The notes beneath the pieces were generated by a model. The model was not told the origin of the DNA. It did not search any database and saw only the letters and a program-made list of their open reading frames with translations. DNA of 37,938 bases, taken from the NCBI GenBank assembly GCA_902385155.1, contig CABMEP010000044.1, forward strand, positions 1 through 37,938. Direction: 5' to 3'. The stretch's first letter is position 1. Every line of letters starts with the position of its first letter. The stretch is from an uncultured archaeon. Its GTDB lineage: Archaea; Micrarchaeota; Micrarchaeia; CABMEP01. Shown piece after piece: positions 12,711 through 20,983 of this stretch. A program made the translations under genes and the position numbers.

Positions 12711-14252
12711 ATGTCACAGGAACAGAAATCTCAAGAGCAGAAGGGGCGACCGTTCACTAAGAAACAGAAGGTACTGGCTGCCGCGGCGCTCACCGGATTC
12801 CTCGGACTGAGCCTCGCGACCGGATACGTAGTGGACTCCAGCAGGAACGCGGGATACTACCGGCGCAGCGCGCTGGACTCCGTGGGATTCAGGCACTTCA
12901 AGCTCCAGGTTGACTCTCCGTCCAAATTCCCTTACCAGTTCAGCCCATGGGAGAGATACGCCCAGATAGAAGAGGGGCTTCTTGCTGAATTCAACATCCC
13001 AGAGGCGAAGATCCCACGCCAGACGAAAAGGATAATCTCCGTGGCCAACTGGATATCAGACAACGTCGCCAAGCGCATGCTGCAGGCCATGGACACATAC
13101 GAAGTCGGCGACGTCTCCAAGGTCGCGACATCGGAGAGCCTGATGAATGTCATCGCCGACGAGATGGCCAACGCAGGGATATTCTACGCGAGGGAGAGCT
13201 TCCTCTCCAATTCATTCAATCCGAAGCTCCATGAGAAGGAGGACCTGATCCATCTTGACTGCAAGCTTCTCACCTACCTCATGTGCCACATCGGAAGGAG
13301 GCTGGACCTGAGGACATACATCGTTGACGGGCCCAGCCACATGTACCTGTTCGTGGAGAGCAACCAGGAGAAGGGAACAGGATACGTCATCGAGCCCACC
13401 CAGTTCAGGAGGATAGAGGAGACCGAAGACGCGATCAACTACGCAGGGAAGGGCATAGGCGACGGGTTCTTCACCACTTTTGAGAAGCAGAAAGTCCATG
13501 CCGGCATCGTCGCCACCGAGAGATTCATCAAGGCGGCCAATCTCCATTTCACTCTCACGGACACCAGGATGATAGAGGACGACATGCGCGCCAACATAAT
13601 CGTCGGCCTGCTCGACTACGCCAAGAAGGAGGACGACATCGGCCTGAAGGTGCGGATATACAACAGGATGTTCAGGATGGCGCAGGAAGGCTCCGGGAGC
13701 TACCTCGTCATAAGCAACGCGTTCACGACAAGCCTCGGCCTGGCTGAGGAATGCGTAGAGAAGAAGCGCTACCCCGACGCCGAGACACTCCTGAAGAACG
13801 CCGTGTGGATACGCAGGGAGAGGGACGAGCTCATAGTGAGCAAGGAGCCGATCGAGGAGATACTGTTAGGCAAATTGTACTGGGAGATGGGCAGCAAGAC
13901 GAAGGCGCTGCGCCAGCTCAGGGAAGCGAACGAATTGTACAAGAGCAGAGGATTGTTCTACTACAGGGGGAACGAGGACAAGCCGATAGCGCTCAACAGG
14001 TACCACTGCGTATTGCTGAGATACCTCGCGATGGCCGAATTGGACCATGGCACGATGCAGCTGGAGAGGATACACAACGAGATCCTCCTGCCCGCCTACA
14101 ACCACTACGCCAACAACCAGATGACCGTGCCTGAGATGGACAAGGTGAAGGAGATGATGGACCAGGTCAAGGCCCGGATGGAGCGCGAAGGCGGCGGAGA
14201 CAGCATCTCTGACTTGAGGCGCCTGATAGAGGGGCTGAAAGGGCATCAGTGA
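12711..14252 (+). CDS. membrane-anchored divergent transglutaminase/TPR-like protein
   Basis: The 513-residue protein starts at 12711, directly after a TATA box; the longer reading frame upstream is not supported. Residues 1-18 are polar and basic, and 20-40 form a membrane helix (VLAAAALTGFLGLSLATGYVV). About 180-235 resemble the SirB1/transglut-core-2 fold: Cys184 in LDCKLLTYL, His210 in GPSHMYLF and Glu228 in YVIEPTQ. The C-terminal half (about 285-510) is helical with TPR-like pairs (DAETLLKNAVWI, GKLYWEMGSKTKALRQLREA). It is divergent from the large transglutaminase gene, and the shared intergenic region suggests linked roles at the cell surface. Confidence 0.65.
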   Translation: MSQEQKSQEQKGRPFTKKQKVLAAAALTGFLGLSLATGYVVDSSRNAGYYRRSALDSVGFRHFKLQVDSPSKFPYQFSPWERYAQIEEGLLAEFNIPEAKIPRQTKRIISVANWISDNVAKRMLQAMDTYEVGDVSKVATSESLMNVIADEMANAGIFYARESFLSNSFNPKLHEKEDLIHLDCKLLTYLMCHIGRRLDLRTYIVDGPSHMYLFVESNQEKGTGYVIEPTQFRRIEETEDAINYAGKGIGDGFFTTFEKQKVHAGIVATERFIKAANLHFTLTDTRMIEDDMRANIIVGLLDYAKKEDDIGLKVRIYNRMFRMAQEGSGSYLVISNAFTTSLGLAEECVEKKRYPDAETLLKNAVWIRRERDELIVSKEPIEEILLGKLYWEMGSKTKALRQLREANELYKSRGLFYYRGNEDKPIALNRYHCVLLRYLAMAELDHGTMQLERIHNEILLPAYNHYANNQMTVPEMDKVKEMMDQVKARMEREGGGDSISDLRRLIEGLKGHQ

Positions 14253-14308
14253 GACTGCTTCCGTAATGTGCGATAACGGATCTCTCTCTTCAGCGACCGC
14301 CCCGGTCT

Positions 14309-14322
14309 CTTGATTTTTCTTG
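14309..14322 (+). terminator. T-rich terminator
   Basis: A TTTTT run lies about 60 nt after the stop at 14252, shortly before the end of the convergent amidohydrolase gene. Confidence 0.35.
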
Positions 14323-14336
14323 CTAATTCAGCCTTG

Positions 14337-16103
14337 TCATCTTTTGGGCGGCTTTCGCGTAACGAGATACGCCGCCGCGATCACGATTATGGCTGCGACG
14401 GCGCCGATCGCCGGAACCCAGTCGAATACGTTCGTCTCCGGGCTTGTATTCGCCGGAGTGATGTTTGTCGTTTGGTTCGCTGCTGGCTCGGCAGTTGCCG
14501 TTTGGTTCGCGGCGACAACGTTCGGGGCGCCCAACGCCAGGGTTTCGGTCTCATTCGCCAGCTCTTTCGCCAGGTCGTAATCGCCTGCGACGAACGCGGC
14601 ATTCGCGTCCGCGAGCTTGTCTTTCGCAGCCGATACGTTCTTGCCTGCCTTATCGGCATCGGAGATCGCCGTCCGGGCCGCGGATAGCACGGATCGCGCA
14701 TCAGATTCGGTCGCAACGGCCGGTTGCTGGGTCGATGATTGGTTCTGGCTAGCTTGGTTGACTGACTGGGTCTGATTGACTGATGGAGTTTGATTTACTG
14801 ACGGAGTTGCCGTTATCGCGATCGTGTTTATGCCGCCGCCATATCCTACGCTTATGCCGGTGTGGGTGGAGTTGGACGTCTCTCCGAACTGCGCGCCCTG
14901 GCCGTTCACCTGGACCGTGAACGTCCCGTTCAGGAGCCCCGCAGGCATGGATACCACCGCGGAATCCGTAGTTCCGTTGGAGTCGGCGGTCTTGAATGTG
15001 ATCGTGCCTGCCGTCTGATCGAAGGCGAGAGCGGAGACGGATGAATTTGAGCGGATGGATAGCGGGAAGCATTGGCCATCGGACGCGACGGAATAATCGT
15101 AATCGGGTCTCGCTTCCTTCATTATGACCGCCTTGGCGTTGGCGATGAATATGTTGCGGAACGAATTGGAGTCCAAATCTGCAAGGGCGGATCTCCAGCG
15201 GCCCACCGCGTTGGGCGGGGCGTTCTGGACCGTGTCGCTCGCGTAGTTGAGCCATCTGTTCTTGTCATTGCCCCCTCCGGCATCGCTGGCCCAGAGGATC
15301 CGGGCGTTCCAGGTCTCGAAGAACTGCTCCCATCGCGCATTGAGGTGGCCGTCGCTTTGGTTGACCAATACTCCGCGCCAATTGGAATTGAGCTCGCCCG
15401 GATCATTCATCATGTTCTGGATCCCGGCCGTATCGAAATACAGGTTGGGGTAGCGCAGGAGATAGTCATCGAGCGCGTCCGCGTCGAGCGGCATGTTGTT
15501 GAATCCGAGATGGCACCAGAGGAAAATCGCATCCTTATTGTGGCTGAACATCCGTTCCAGGGCGGCATTCGCAGAAGGGTCATCGGGCACGAAGTGGAAG
15601 GAGAGAGGGACATGATAGGCCGCAGACAGATCAACGAGCTGAAGGATCAATGGCGTGTCTGGCTGGATGTAAGCTGTTGGGGGAGGAGTATAAGACTGAC
15701 CGCTGTAGTATCTCAGGTTGATCTCCCCTATCCCGGTGAATCTTCCAGTGCCCAATTGCGTCCTGGTATATTCGACGAGATGCTGGTCATTGGTGTTAGT
15801 GAAGGCGACGAAGGCGGAGAACCTGCCCGGATACTTCGCGATATAGTCCAGCGATGTCTGGTCATCATTCTTCCCATTCGGATACAGGAGGGCCATGCTC
15901 ACCCCCGCCTGATCCATCTCAGAGATCACGAAATCCGAAGTGTAGTCCTGTGTCATGTGGACATGAGCGTCGAAGATCTTCATCTTGTCCGGTGATGCGT
16001 CCGTGGATGAAGGAGCGCAGATGTCGCCGGCCGCGGCACTGATGTGGATGAGGATGGAGAACAGGAAAAGGAAACAGACGATCCCGATGCCATTCTTCGC
16101 CAT
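14337..16103 (-). CDS. surface-anchored amidohydrolase-2 family protein
   Basis: The 588-residue protein begins at the Met at 16103, 25 nt after a TATA box. A signal peptide (about 7-25) leads to an amidohydrolase TIM barrel with HVH metal ligands (His47, His49), GIGEINL, WCHLGFNN and LWASDAGG carrying the late Asp. After about residue 350 come a beta-rich domain, a threonine/asparagine/glutamine linker with repeated SVNQT units, a helical segment (DARSVLSAARTAISDADKAGKN), and a C-terminal membrane helix ending in RKPPKR. Amidohydrolase-2 enzymes are usually cytosolic decarboxylases or hydrolases; here the catalytic domain would face outwards. The substrate is unknown. Confidence 0.85.
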   Translation of the reverse strand: MAKNGIGIVCFLFLFSILIHISAAAGDICAPSSTDASPDKMKIFDAHVHMTQDYTSDFVISEMDQAGVSMALLYPNGKNDDQTSLDYIAKYPGRFSAFVAFTNTNDQHLVEYTRTQLGTGRFTGIGEINLRYYSGQSYTPPPTAYIQPDTPLILQLVDLSAAYHVPLSFHFVPDDPSANAALERMFSHNKDAIFLWCHLGFNNMPLDADALDDYLLRYPNLYFDTAGIQNMMNDPGELNSNWRGVLVNQSDGHLNARWEQFFETWNARILWASDAGGGNDKNRWLNYASDTVQNAPPNAVGRWRSALADLDSNSFRNIFIANAKAVIMKEARPDYDYSVASDGQCFPLSIRSNSSVSALAFDQTAGTITFKTADSNGTTDSAVVSMPAGLLNGTFTVQVNGQGAQFGETSNSTHTGISVGYGGGINTIAITATPSVNQTPSVNQTQSVNQASQNQSSTQQPAVATESDARSVLSAARTAISDADKAGKNVSAAKDKLADANAAFVAGDYDLAKELANETETLALGAPNVVAANQTATAEPAANQTTNITPANTSPETNVFDWVPAIGAVAAIIVIAAAYLVTRKPPKR

Positions 16104-16124
16104 GCACAGCCTTGACGGCCGCCG

Positions 16125-16131
16125 TTTAAAA
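16125..16131 (-). promoter_or_regulatory. TATA box of the amidohydrolase gene
   Basis: Minus strand TTTTAAA is centred 25 nt upstream of the ATG at 16103 and settles the start codon. Confidence 0.55.
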
Positions 16132-16147
16132 TAGTATTGAGATGGGA

Positions 16148-16522
16148 TCAGGCCAGCCTCTTCCCTTCCCACAGGTCGTACACTTCCCTTATCTTGATCA
16201 GCACAGCCGCATGCGGGTCGGCCCCCTTGTTTATCGGCAGCTTACTGACGAATCCCATCCACTTCCCCTTCCTGTGCTGCTTCGCGGTCCCTTTCAGCTG
16301 GTACCACTCTGTGCCCTTGCCGCAGACGACAGCGACGCTGCTGTTGCGCGCGATGTTCTTCCTTGTCTTGCCCATCATGTTGTCGGTCGCGCATATCGTG
16401 TCCTTCGCCACGAGCCTGCAGCCCATGACGCAGACCAGGTTGGGCCTGCCCTTCGGGCCGGACGTCGCCAGGTACAGCACGCCCTTCTCGATGAAATCCT
16501 TGTATCTTGATAGGTCAGCCAT
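16148..16522 (-). CDS. pyridoxamine 5'-phosphate oxidase-like FMN-binding protein
   Basis: The 124-residue protein has the split-barrel flavin fold: LSRYKDFIEKGVLYLATSGP, RPNLVCVMGC, TICATDNMMGKTRKNIARN (flavin phosphate-binding strand region), SVAVVCGK and WYQLKGTAK. The length is that of a short single-domain member. Likely a flavin- or F420-dependent reductase or a heme-utilisation type protein; the substrate is not evident. A TATA box 25 nt upstream of 16522 makes the start clear. The longer reading frame to 16909 is not used. Confidence 0.8.
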   Translation of the reverse strand: MADLSRYKDFIEKGVLYLATSGPKGRPNLVCVMGCRLVAKDTICATDNMMGKTRKNIARNSSVAVVCGKGTEWYQLKGTAKQHRKGKWMGFVSKLPINKGADPHAAVLIKIREVYDLWEGKRLA

Positions 16523-16538
16523 GCTGTCGGTTGGGGGG

Positions 16539-16637
16539 ATGGAAATAAAAAGCGAGAGGAAGGCAGGATTCAGGCCTGTCCATAAGGGATACTTCATCGA
16601 GACAGACAAAGGCAAGATATGGGTGAATTTTGTATAA
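16539..16637 (+). other. possible small ORF, perhaps frameshifted zinc protein
   Basis: A 32-codon ORF (MEIKSERKAG to KIWVNFV) ends at a TAA just after a TTTT run. Removing one T would join it to a downstream frame with ECPKESCEWCGKVCG, a zinc-ribbon-like pattern. It overlaps the promoter of the minus-strand gene at 16522, and no promoter of its own was seen. This is weak evidence for a gene or gene remnant. Confidence 0.25.
16543..16551 (-). promoter_or_regulatory. TATA box of the flavin-fold gene
   Basis: Minus strand TTTTTATTT is centred 25 nt upstream of the ATG at 16522. Confidence 0.55.
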
Positions 16638-16733
16638 TCAAAGGATAGACGGCGAGTGTCCGAAGGAAAGCTGTGAGTGGTGCGGGAAGGTATGCGGCCG
16701 TCCCGTCTCCGGGACCGATCCGAAATGCCCCGG

Positions 16734-18221
16734 TCAGCCGGCTTGCCGCACTTCCGCGAGCAGGAGATCTTTCCCGACAAAGAGGGGCTCGTGGGCGACC
16801 GGGGGGATCCCGTCCTTGGGGAATATGAACAGCACATGCGGATACGATTCCCAGGTCTCCGGCGACAGCTCCTGGATGGGGATCCCCGCCACGTCCGCCC
16901 CGTCGACATACCTGACCCAATAGACGATGCTGTGCTCGGTGAACACTATAGAGCCGGGAGGGATGCTGCCCTTCATGCCGACAAGGTCCAGGTACCCTTC
17001 GTCGCTTATCGTGGGGCCTATGTCCATGGCGACGCGCAGGCATTGGCCGGCGGAAGCCAGGAGGCAGGCGGCGGACACTGCGATCGCGACCGCCTTCGGA
17101 GTATCGCCCGGGGCCCATAGCCTGGATATCCCGTAGCTCAGTATCATGGATGCCGGGACGACGAACATCAGGGACGTCCTGAACAGCCATTCGCCCGGTA
17201 TGAGGGGGAAGCATATGACCAGGACCATCGCTGTCGCGGCCAGCAGGAAAGACAGCTGCTCTCTTTTCCCTTCCTTCCAGGCGCGGTAGGACAGGAACGC
17301 CCCGGCCATGAACACCAGCATGACGACGGCCCATCCGCCGATGATGCCGATCCCGTCGCTCAACGGGGGCGCTCCGGCCTGCGGCCCTAAGCCGGACGAG
17401 CCGGAAACAGCCGCCCCTCCGGCCCCGTCCGGCTGGAATATCCTCTGGATGAGGGAGAACGCGGGGCCGAAGTCGCTGAACATGGCACTGAAGAAGACCG
17501 CGGAGACCAGCATGAACGCCGAGACGACCAGCGCCAATACGCACGCGGCCCCCATGAAGCGTCTCCTATCGGCATTGAGGGCCGACGACAGCACGGCATA
17601 GACGGCGAAGAAGAGGATGGCGGCGAAGAGATCGAGGCTGTGGGACATCCCGGTGAGGACGAGGAAAAGGGATGCCAGGGCCAGGCTCCTTCTCCTGTGC
17701 CAGGAGGACGCCAGCTCATGCAGGTAGTATATGAACATGAACAGGAAGAACACCCCGACCGCGTTCTTCATGAAATCAGCCAGCATCCTGACATACGGCG
17801 CAGAGAATATGACGAGCAGCATGGCGAGGATCCCCGCGGACCGGCTCTTTCCGACGCGTCTCATGAGGAGATACGCGGGGATGGCGGAGAGCGCGCAGAA
17901 GAACGAGACGCCGACCTTCACTCCCAATGTGATATCCCCCAGAAGGAATGCGAAAGCGGACAGGAGGTAGAACGGCAGGGGCGGGGCGCCGTAGGCGAGG
18001 CCCCCTGTGGCGAGGATGCTCCTCACCTGGATGAGGTAGTACGGGCCATCGACCATGGGGATGAGCGCGTCCCTGGAGAAAATCCACAGGAAGAACCCGA
18101 ATCCCAGCAGGAAGACCAGGAGGACCGGGAAGAGCTCCCGGGCCGCCAATTTGTCGGGCGGGCCCGACGCCGGTCGCGTTGACGGCGGACGGCCCCTTCC
18201 GCGCTTGTGCCCTTCAGCCAT
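16734..18221 (-). CDS. polytopic membrane protein, GT-C glycosyltransferase-like
   Basis: The 495-residue protein has a basic N-terminus and about eleven hydrophobic helices, followed by a soluble C-terminal part of about 90 residues. The first extracytoplasmic loop (RDALIPMVDGPYYLIQVRSIL, then LAYGAPPLPFYLL) has the acidic residue placement typical of GT-C enzymes, which use polyprenyl-phosphate sugars to glycosylate proteins or lipids on the outer face. The exact family was not identified. Start at 18221 is set by a TATA box 27 nt upstream; an upstream Met at 18296 is not supported. The many sequons in neighbouring secreted proteins fit a role in surface glycosylation. Confidence 0.7.
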   Translation of the reverse strand: MAEGHKRGRGRPPSTRPASGPPDKLAARELFPVLLVFLLGFGFFLWIFSRDALIPMVDGPYYLIQVRSILATGGLAYGAPPLPFYLLSAFAFLLGDITLGVKVGVSFFCALSAIPAYLLMRRVGKSRSAGILAMLLVIFSAPYVRMLADFMKNAVGVFFLFMFIYYLHELASSWHRRRSLALASLFLVLTGMSHSLDLFAAILFFAVYAVLSSALNADRRRFMGAACVLALVVSAFMLVSAVFFSAMFSDFGPAFSLIQRIFQPDGAGGAAVSGSSGLGPQAGAPPLSDGIGIIGGWAVVMLVFMAGAFLSYRAWKEGKREQLSFLLAATAMVLVICFPLIPGEWLFRTSLMFVVPASMILSYGISRLWAPGDTPKAVAIAVSAACLLASAGQCLRVAMDIGPTISDEGYLDLVGMKGSIPPGSIVFTEHSIVYWVRYVDGADVAGIPIQELSPETWESYPHVLFIFPKDGIPPVAHEPLFVGKDLLLAEVRQAG

Positions 18222-18244
18222 GGATGATGCACTCCCGGCCCCGC

Positions 18245-18252
18245 TATATAAA
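18245..18252 (-). promoter_or_regulatory. TATA box of the GT-C-like gene
   Basis: Minus strand TTTATATA is centred 27 nt upstream of the ATG at 18221. Confidence 0.6.
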
Positions 18253-18308
18253 ACATGCAGTAACGGCGGTGCGGGCTTGCCGCCATTCAGTATCATGCCG
18301 GCCTTGCA

Positions 18309-18656
18309 TCAGGAGCGGGTTCCCCAGTCCCTCTTCACTGTCCACGGCGACGCCATCAGTTCAGGCGTCACGAACTCCGCGGGATCGAACGTCTCGTCAA
18401 GGACTGTGAGCTCCTCCACGTGGCTCTGGTCAAGCGCGAGCGGCTGGGACGTCTCGTAGTCCCATACGTGGAGCTTGTTCCTGAAATCCATCGCATGCCT
18501 GCTCCTGCCGTAGTCCATCGGCGCGCAGACTCTCGTGATGTACGTCCCTTCCTCTTTCGAGAAGAACCTGACCCTCACCTTCCGTTTCGCGTGGATGGCC
18601 CTGATGAGCCGGTCCTTGTCCGTCTCCCTTACGACACTACTTACGTTGAGGTCCAT
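18309..18656 (-). CDS. WYL-like domain protein
   Basis: The 115-residue protein resembles a free-standing WYL domain: AIHAKRKVRVRFFSKEEG (first strands), TRVCAPMDYG (the conserved Pro region), HAMDFRNKLHVWDYET, and SHVEELTVLDETFDPAEF, which matches the usual end of WYL domains. WYL domains bind nucleotides or other ligands and regulate transcription, but this protein lacks a separate helix-turn-helix. Start at 18656 is chosen from AAGGTGA six nt upstream. A 10-kb search for a DNA-binding partner gave no adjacent candidate. The upstream region has inverted repeats around its TATA box. Confidence 0.5.
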   Translation of the reverse strand: MDLNVSSVVRETDKDRLIRAIHAKRKVRVRFFSKEEGTYITRVCAPMDYGRSRHAMDFRNKLHVWDYETSQPLALDQSHVEELTVLDETFDPAEFVTPELMASPWTVKRDWGTRS

Positions 18657-18680
18657 GAGCATTCACCTTCAATTGGTCGG

Positions 18681-18725
18681 GTGCGCATTGAGAGCATATC
18701 CCTTTCAGAATAATGCGATGCGCAC
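18681..18725. promoter_or_regulatory. inverted repeat flanking the promoter of the WYL-like gene
   Basis: GTGCGCAT (18681-18688) and ATGCGCAC (18718-18725) are exact inverse complements. Between them on the minus strand is the TATA-like CATTATTC (18706-18714). This arrangement suits an operator. Confidence 0.4.
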
Positions 18726-18836
18726 TGTACCTATGCGGGCGTTAGCGCATTAGAGATAATACTGCATTTCAGCCTCTAAAGCTCAAAATAGCCTCTTTCC
18801 CGCCATCCAAGCCGCGAGAAAGCCTGATGCAAACGT

Positions 18837-18843
18837 TATAAAC
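18837..18843 (+). promoter_or_regulatory. TATA box
   Basis: TTATAAA is centred 24 nt upstream of the ATG at 18864. Confidence 0.55.
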
Positions 18844-18863
18844 AAGGGAAAAGAAGGAAGGCT

Positions 18864-19628
18864 ATGAGGATAGGACTCACGACGGCGTTGGTCATACCGT
18901 TGATATTGCTGCTGGTCCCCGCGGCTTTCGCGGATGTAGGGCCGAAGCCGTACATGAGCTTCTCGCTCCATTACAACATGTCCGATAACATCAGCCTGAT
19001 CAGCGGAGACCAATACGGGTGCGATGATGCGCGGTGCGCGAACGCGACCCCTCTCATGAAGGTCGGGCCCCAGAGATTCAGCTGCTCGGACGACACGTCC
19101 TGCCGCTCTGTCGCCTACGGATACTCGGATTACCAGAAGCTCGTGATCAACTTCTCGGACAAGACGAGGGAAAGCAATGTCTTCCCAGCGTACGACGGCG
19201 AGAGCTACTACGTGGTGGTCAACGACGACGGGATGGAAGTGATGCTGGGATACGATTATGTGGTCCCTCCGGCCGTCGGCCTGATATCGGGCCTGTATGC
19301 TGTATTCATCGCCATGATCGCGACGGCGATGACCCTCGCCATAGAACTGGTCGTCTCGTTCGCCTACCTGTTCATCACCAAGAAACCGATGCTGATCCTC
19401 CCATGGGTGGCGCTGATCAACCTGGTCTCTGTTCCGCTGCTGTGGGCTGTCGTCCTTCTGTCCGGGAACGGCATCTCCCTTCTGATAATGGAGGCCGCGG
19501 TATTCGTCGCGGAAGGATACGCGATACACCTGGTCAACAAGAAAGAGATGCCGATCAAGGACGCCCTCACGCTGAGCCTGCTGATGAACCTGGCGAGCTT
19601 CGCGATTGGATTCCTCCTGCCGTTCTGA
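18864..19628 (+). CDS. membrane protein with extracellular N-terminal domain
   Basis: The 254-residue protein has a signal peptide (1-23, ending AFA), an extracellular domain of about 110 residues with four cysteines (GCDDARC and SCSDDTSC) and sequons, and then about five membrane helices from residue 132 to the end. The overall plan is that of a small receptor or assembly factor, but no family was recognised. It stands alone with its own promoter. Its 3' end is 7 nt from the convergent gene at 19636. Confidence 0.75.
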   Translation: MRIGLTTALVIPLILLLVPAAFADVGPKPYMSFSLHYNMSDNISLISGDQYGCDDARCANATPLMKVGPQRFSCSDDTSCRSVAYGYSDYQKLVINFSDKTRESNVFPAYDGESYYVVVNDDGMEVMLGYDYVVPPAVGLISGLYAVFIAMIATAMTLAIELVVSFAYLFITKKPMLILPWVALINLVSVPLLWAVVLLSGNGISLLIMEAAVFVAEGYAIHLVNKKEMPIKDALTLSLLMNLASFAIGFLLPF

Positions 19629-19635
19629 CCGTGGA

Positions 19636-20268
19636 TCATCGGTTCTCCTGTCCATCCGGCCCCTTCAGCTCCCTCATCAGGTCGGCTTTCCTCTGCTCCG
19701 TGATCTTGGCCCTCTCTGTCTCCGGGAGCTTCTCGAACGCCTCCACCTTCTCCTTGATGCGGTGGAACAGCGGCATGACCTCCGCGTCAGATGACTCGAA
19801 CACCATGGTCATTCCGCTCCTGACCTCGAAATGATAGGTGGATATCGTATTGATGGTGGTGCCGTACACGCTGCGCCGGTCCCTCCGGTCGGTGATCGTC
19901 CTCATCTCCAGGCTCACCTTCATGGTGGATTCCATGGGGGCCGACATCCCCTCGGCGGACGACGTCTTCGTTCTCCTGGAGTACCCGGACCACCTGTCGG
20001 CAGGTATCTGATTGATGGTGTTGATGACGCTCGCCAGCGTCATGTGATCGCTGAACCGCTGCCTGCGGCGGTCCACCTTCCGCTCCTTGGGCTCGGTCCG
20101 GTCGGGGATGCCTGCCGTCGCCTCGCATGCGGCGTCGAAAGCGGCGTCCAGCGCCCGATGCGGGGCGGTGATTATCCTCTCCGCGATCACCGCTATCCTC
20201 TTCAGCCTGGACTTCTGGCCGGATCCGGCCTGCGCCGCATGTCCCGAAACACGATATGCCTCGCTCAT
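19636..20268 (-). CDS. uncharacterised basic protein
   Basis: The 210-residue protein begins [15 protein letters not shown]. It is rich in Arg, Lys, Ser and Thr. Residues 25-50 are helical ([20 protein letters not shown]). The middle part (about 75-160) looks beta-rich ([37 protein letters not shown]), and the C-terminus (165-210) is a charged helix. No domain was recognised. The Met at 20268 is preferred to a GTG three codons earlier because GAGTGAT lies upstream. Coding is supported by length and composition only. Confidence 0.6.
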   Translation of the reverse strand: MSEAYRVSGHAAQAGSGQKSRLKRIAVIAERIITAPHRALDAAFDAACEATAGIPDRTEPKERKVDRRRQRFSDHMTLASVINTINQIPADRWSGYSRRTKTSSAEGMSAPMESTMKVSLEMRTITDRRDRRSVYGTTINTISTYHFEVRSGMTMVFESSDAEVMPLFHRIKEKVEAFEKLPETERAKITEQRKADLMRELKGPDGQENR

Positions 20269-20294
20269 CGTAATCACTCTCTGCGTATGACTAT

Positions 20295-20335
20295 TGGTCG
20301 CACTAACCCCACTTCCACTAATATGTTCTTAAAAC
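20295..20335 (+). repeat. duplicated promoter element, copy A
   Basis: This 41-nt stretch (TGGTCGCAC ... GTTCTTAAAAC) matches 33 of 41 positions of 20911-20951. It ends in a TATA-like box and precedes the YbjQ gene. Confidence 0.6.
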
Positions 20336-20385
20336 TGATGCACATATTCAATCAGAGGATAACTGTAATCGATAGGGGCGATGAT

Positions 20386-20718
20386 ATGGATCAGGATATG
20401 ACTACCACTGCATTCGAGCTGAAAGGCCACAGGACCGTGAGAAGCCTCGGAGTGGTCCGGGGGATCGTCGTGAGGTCCCGCTCCCTCATTGGGAACATCG
20501 GGGCCGCCATCCAGTCGCTCTACGGCGGCAACATCACGATCTACCCCGACCTCTGCGAGCGCGCGAGGCAGGACGCGTTCGAGATGATGGTGAAGCAGGC
20601 CGAGCAGTCCGGCGCCAACGCGGTCATAGGCGTGCGCTATGATGCGACAGAGATCGCGTCGGGGATAACAGAAGTCATCTGCTACGGGACGGCTGTAGAG
20701 GTCGACGGGAAGGACTAG
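20386..20718 (+). CDS. YbjQ/UPF0145 family protein
   Basis: The 110-residue protein matches Ybj[27 protein letters not shown] at the start, [43 protein letters not shown] and CYGTAVEV. YbjQ proteins form pentamers; a metal-binding role was suggested from structure, but the function is not settled. The ATG at 20386 follows GGGGCGATGAT. It is led by copy A of a promoter element shared with the gene at 20984, so the two may be co-regulated. A T-run terminator follows at 20739. Confidence 0.9.
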   Translation: MDQDMTTTAFELKGHRTVRSLGVVRGIVVRSRSLIGNIGAAIQSLYGGNITIYPDLCERARQDAFEMMVKQAEQSGANAVIGVRYDATEIASGITEVICYGTAVEVDGKD

Positions 20719-20738
20719 GACCCGGCGGATGCCTGACG

Positions 20739-20744
20739 TTTTTT
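20739..20744 (+). terminator. T-run terminator after the YbjQ gene
   Basis: TTTTTT lies 20 nt after the stop at 20718. Confidence 0.4.
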
Positions 20745-20758
20745 CATCCATCTCTAGT

Positions 20759-20911
20759 CTAAACCGACTTCAGGAACCCGTCGTCGCCCATCCTGAACCT
20801 GTGCTCAGGGTTGCTGGGGCAGACGAACTCGTCGCCGCTCCTGGATAATTCCTGGTTGAAGCCTGTCTGCACCCTGCAGGCGGGGCACATCCTGTACTCG
20901 TATATGTCCAT
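20759..20911 (-). CDS. small zinc-ribbon protein
   Basis: Direct translation gives 50 residues beginning MDIYEYRMCPACRVQTG and ending GFLKSV. A CPAC pair (9-12) and CPSNPEH (31-37) form a likely Cys3His or Cys2-Cys-His zinc site. GGTG stands a few nucleotides upstream of the ATG at 20911. The gene lies divergently from the one at 20984 and its ATG touches copy B of the duplicated promoter element. Nucleic-acid or protein binding is usual for such short ribbons, but no family was recognised. Confidence 0.6.
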   Translation of the reverse strand: MDIYEYRMCPACRVQTGFNQELSRSGDEFVCPSNPEHRFRMGDDGFLKSV

Positions 20912-20951
20912 GGTCGCACCGACCCCGTTTCCACCGCTCTGTTCTTAAAAC
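20911..20951 (+). repeat. duplicated promoter element, copy B
   Basis: See copy A at 20295-20335. Here the TATA-like TTCTTAAAAC (20942-20951) is about 38 nt before the ATG at 20984, matching a short-leader mRNA with a ribosome-binding site. Confidence 0.6.
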
Positions 20952-20983
20952 CAGCCTGACAGTGACTATTAGACGGTGATGGT

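Noticed and set aside
16594-17544. Long Arg-rich minus-strand ORF inside the GT-C-like gene
   Set aside because: It is an out-of-frame shadow of the membrane protein, with low-complexity Arg/Gly content typical of GC-rich alternative frames.
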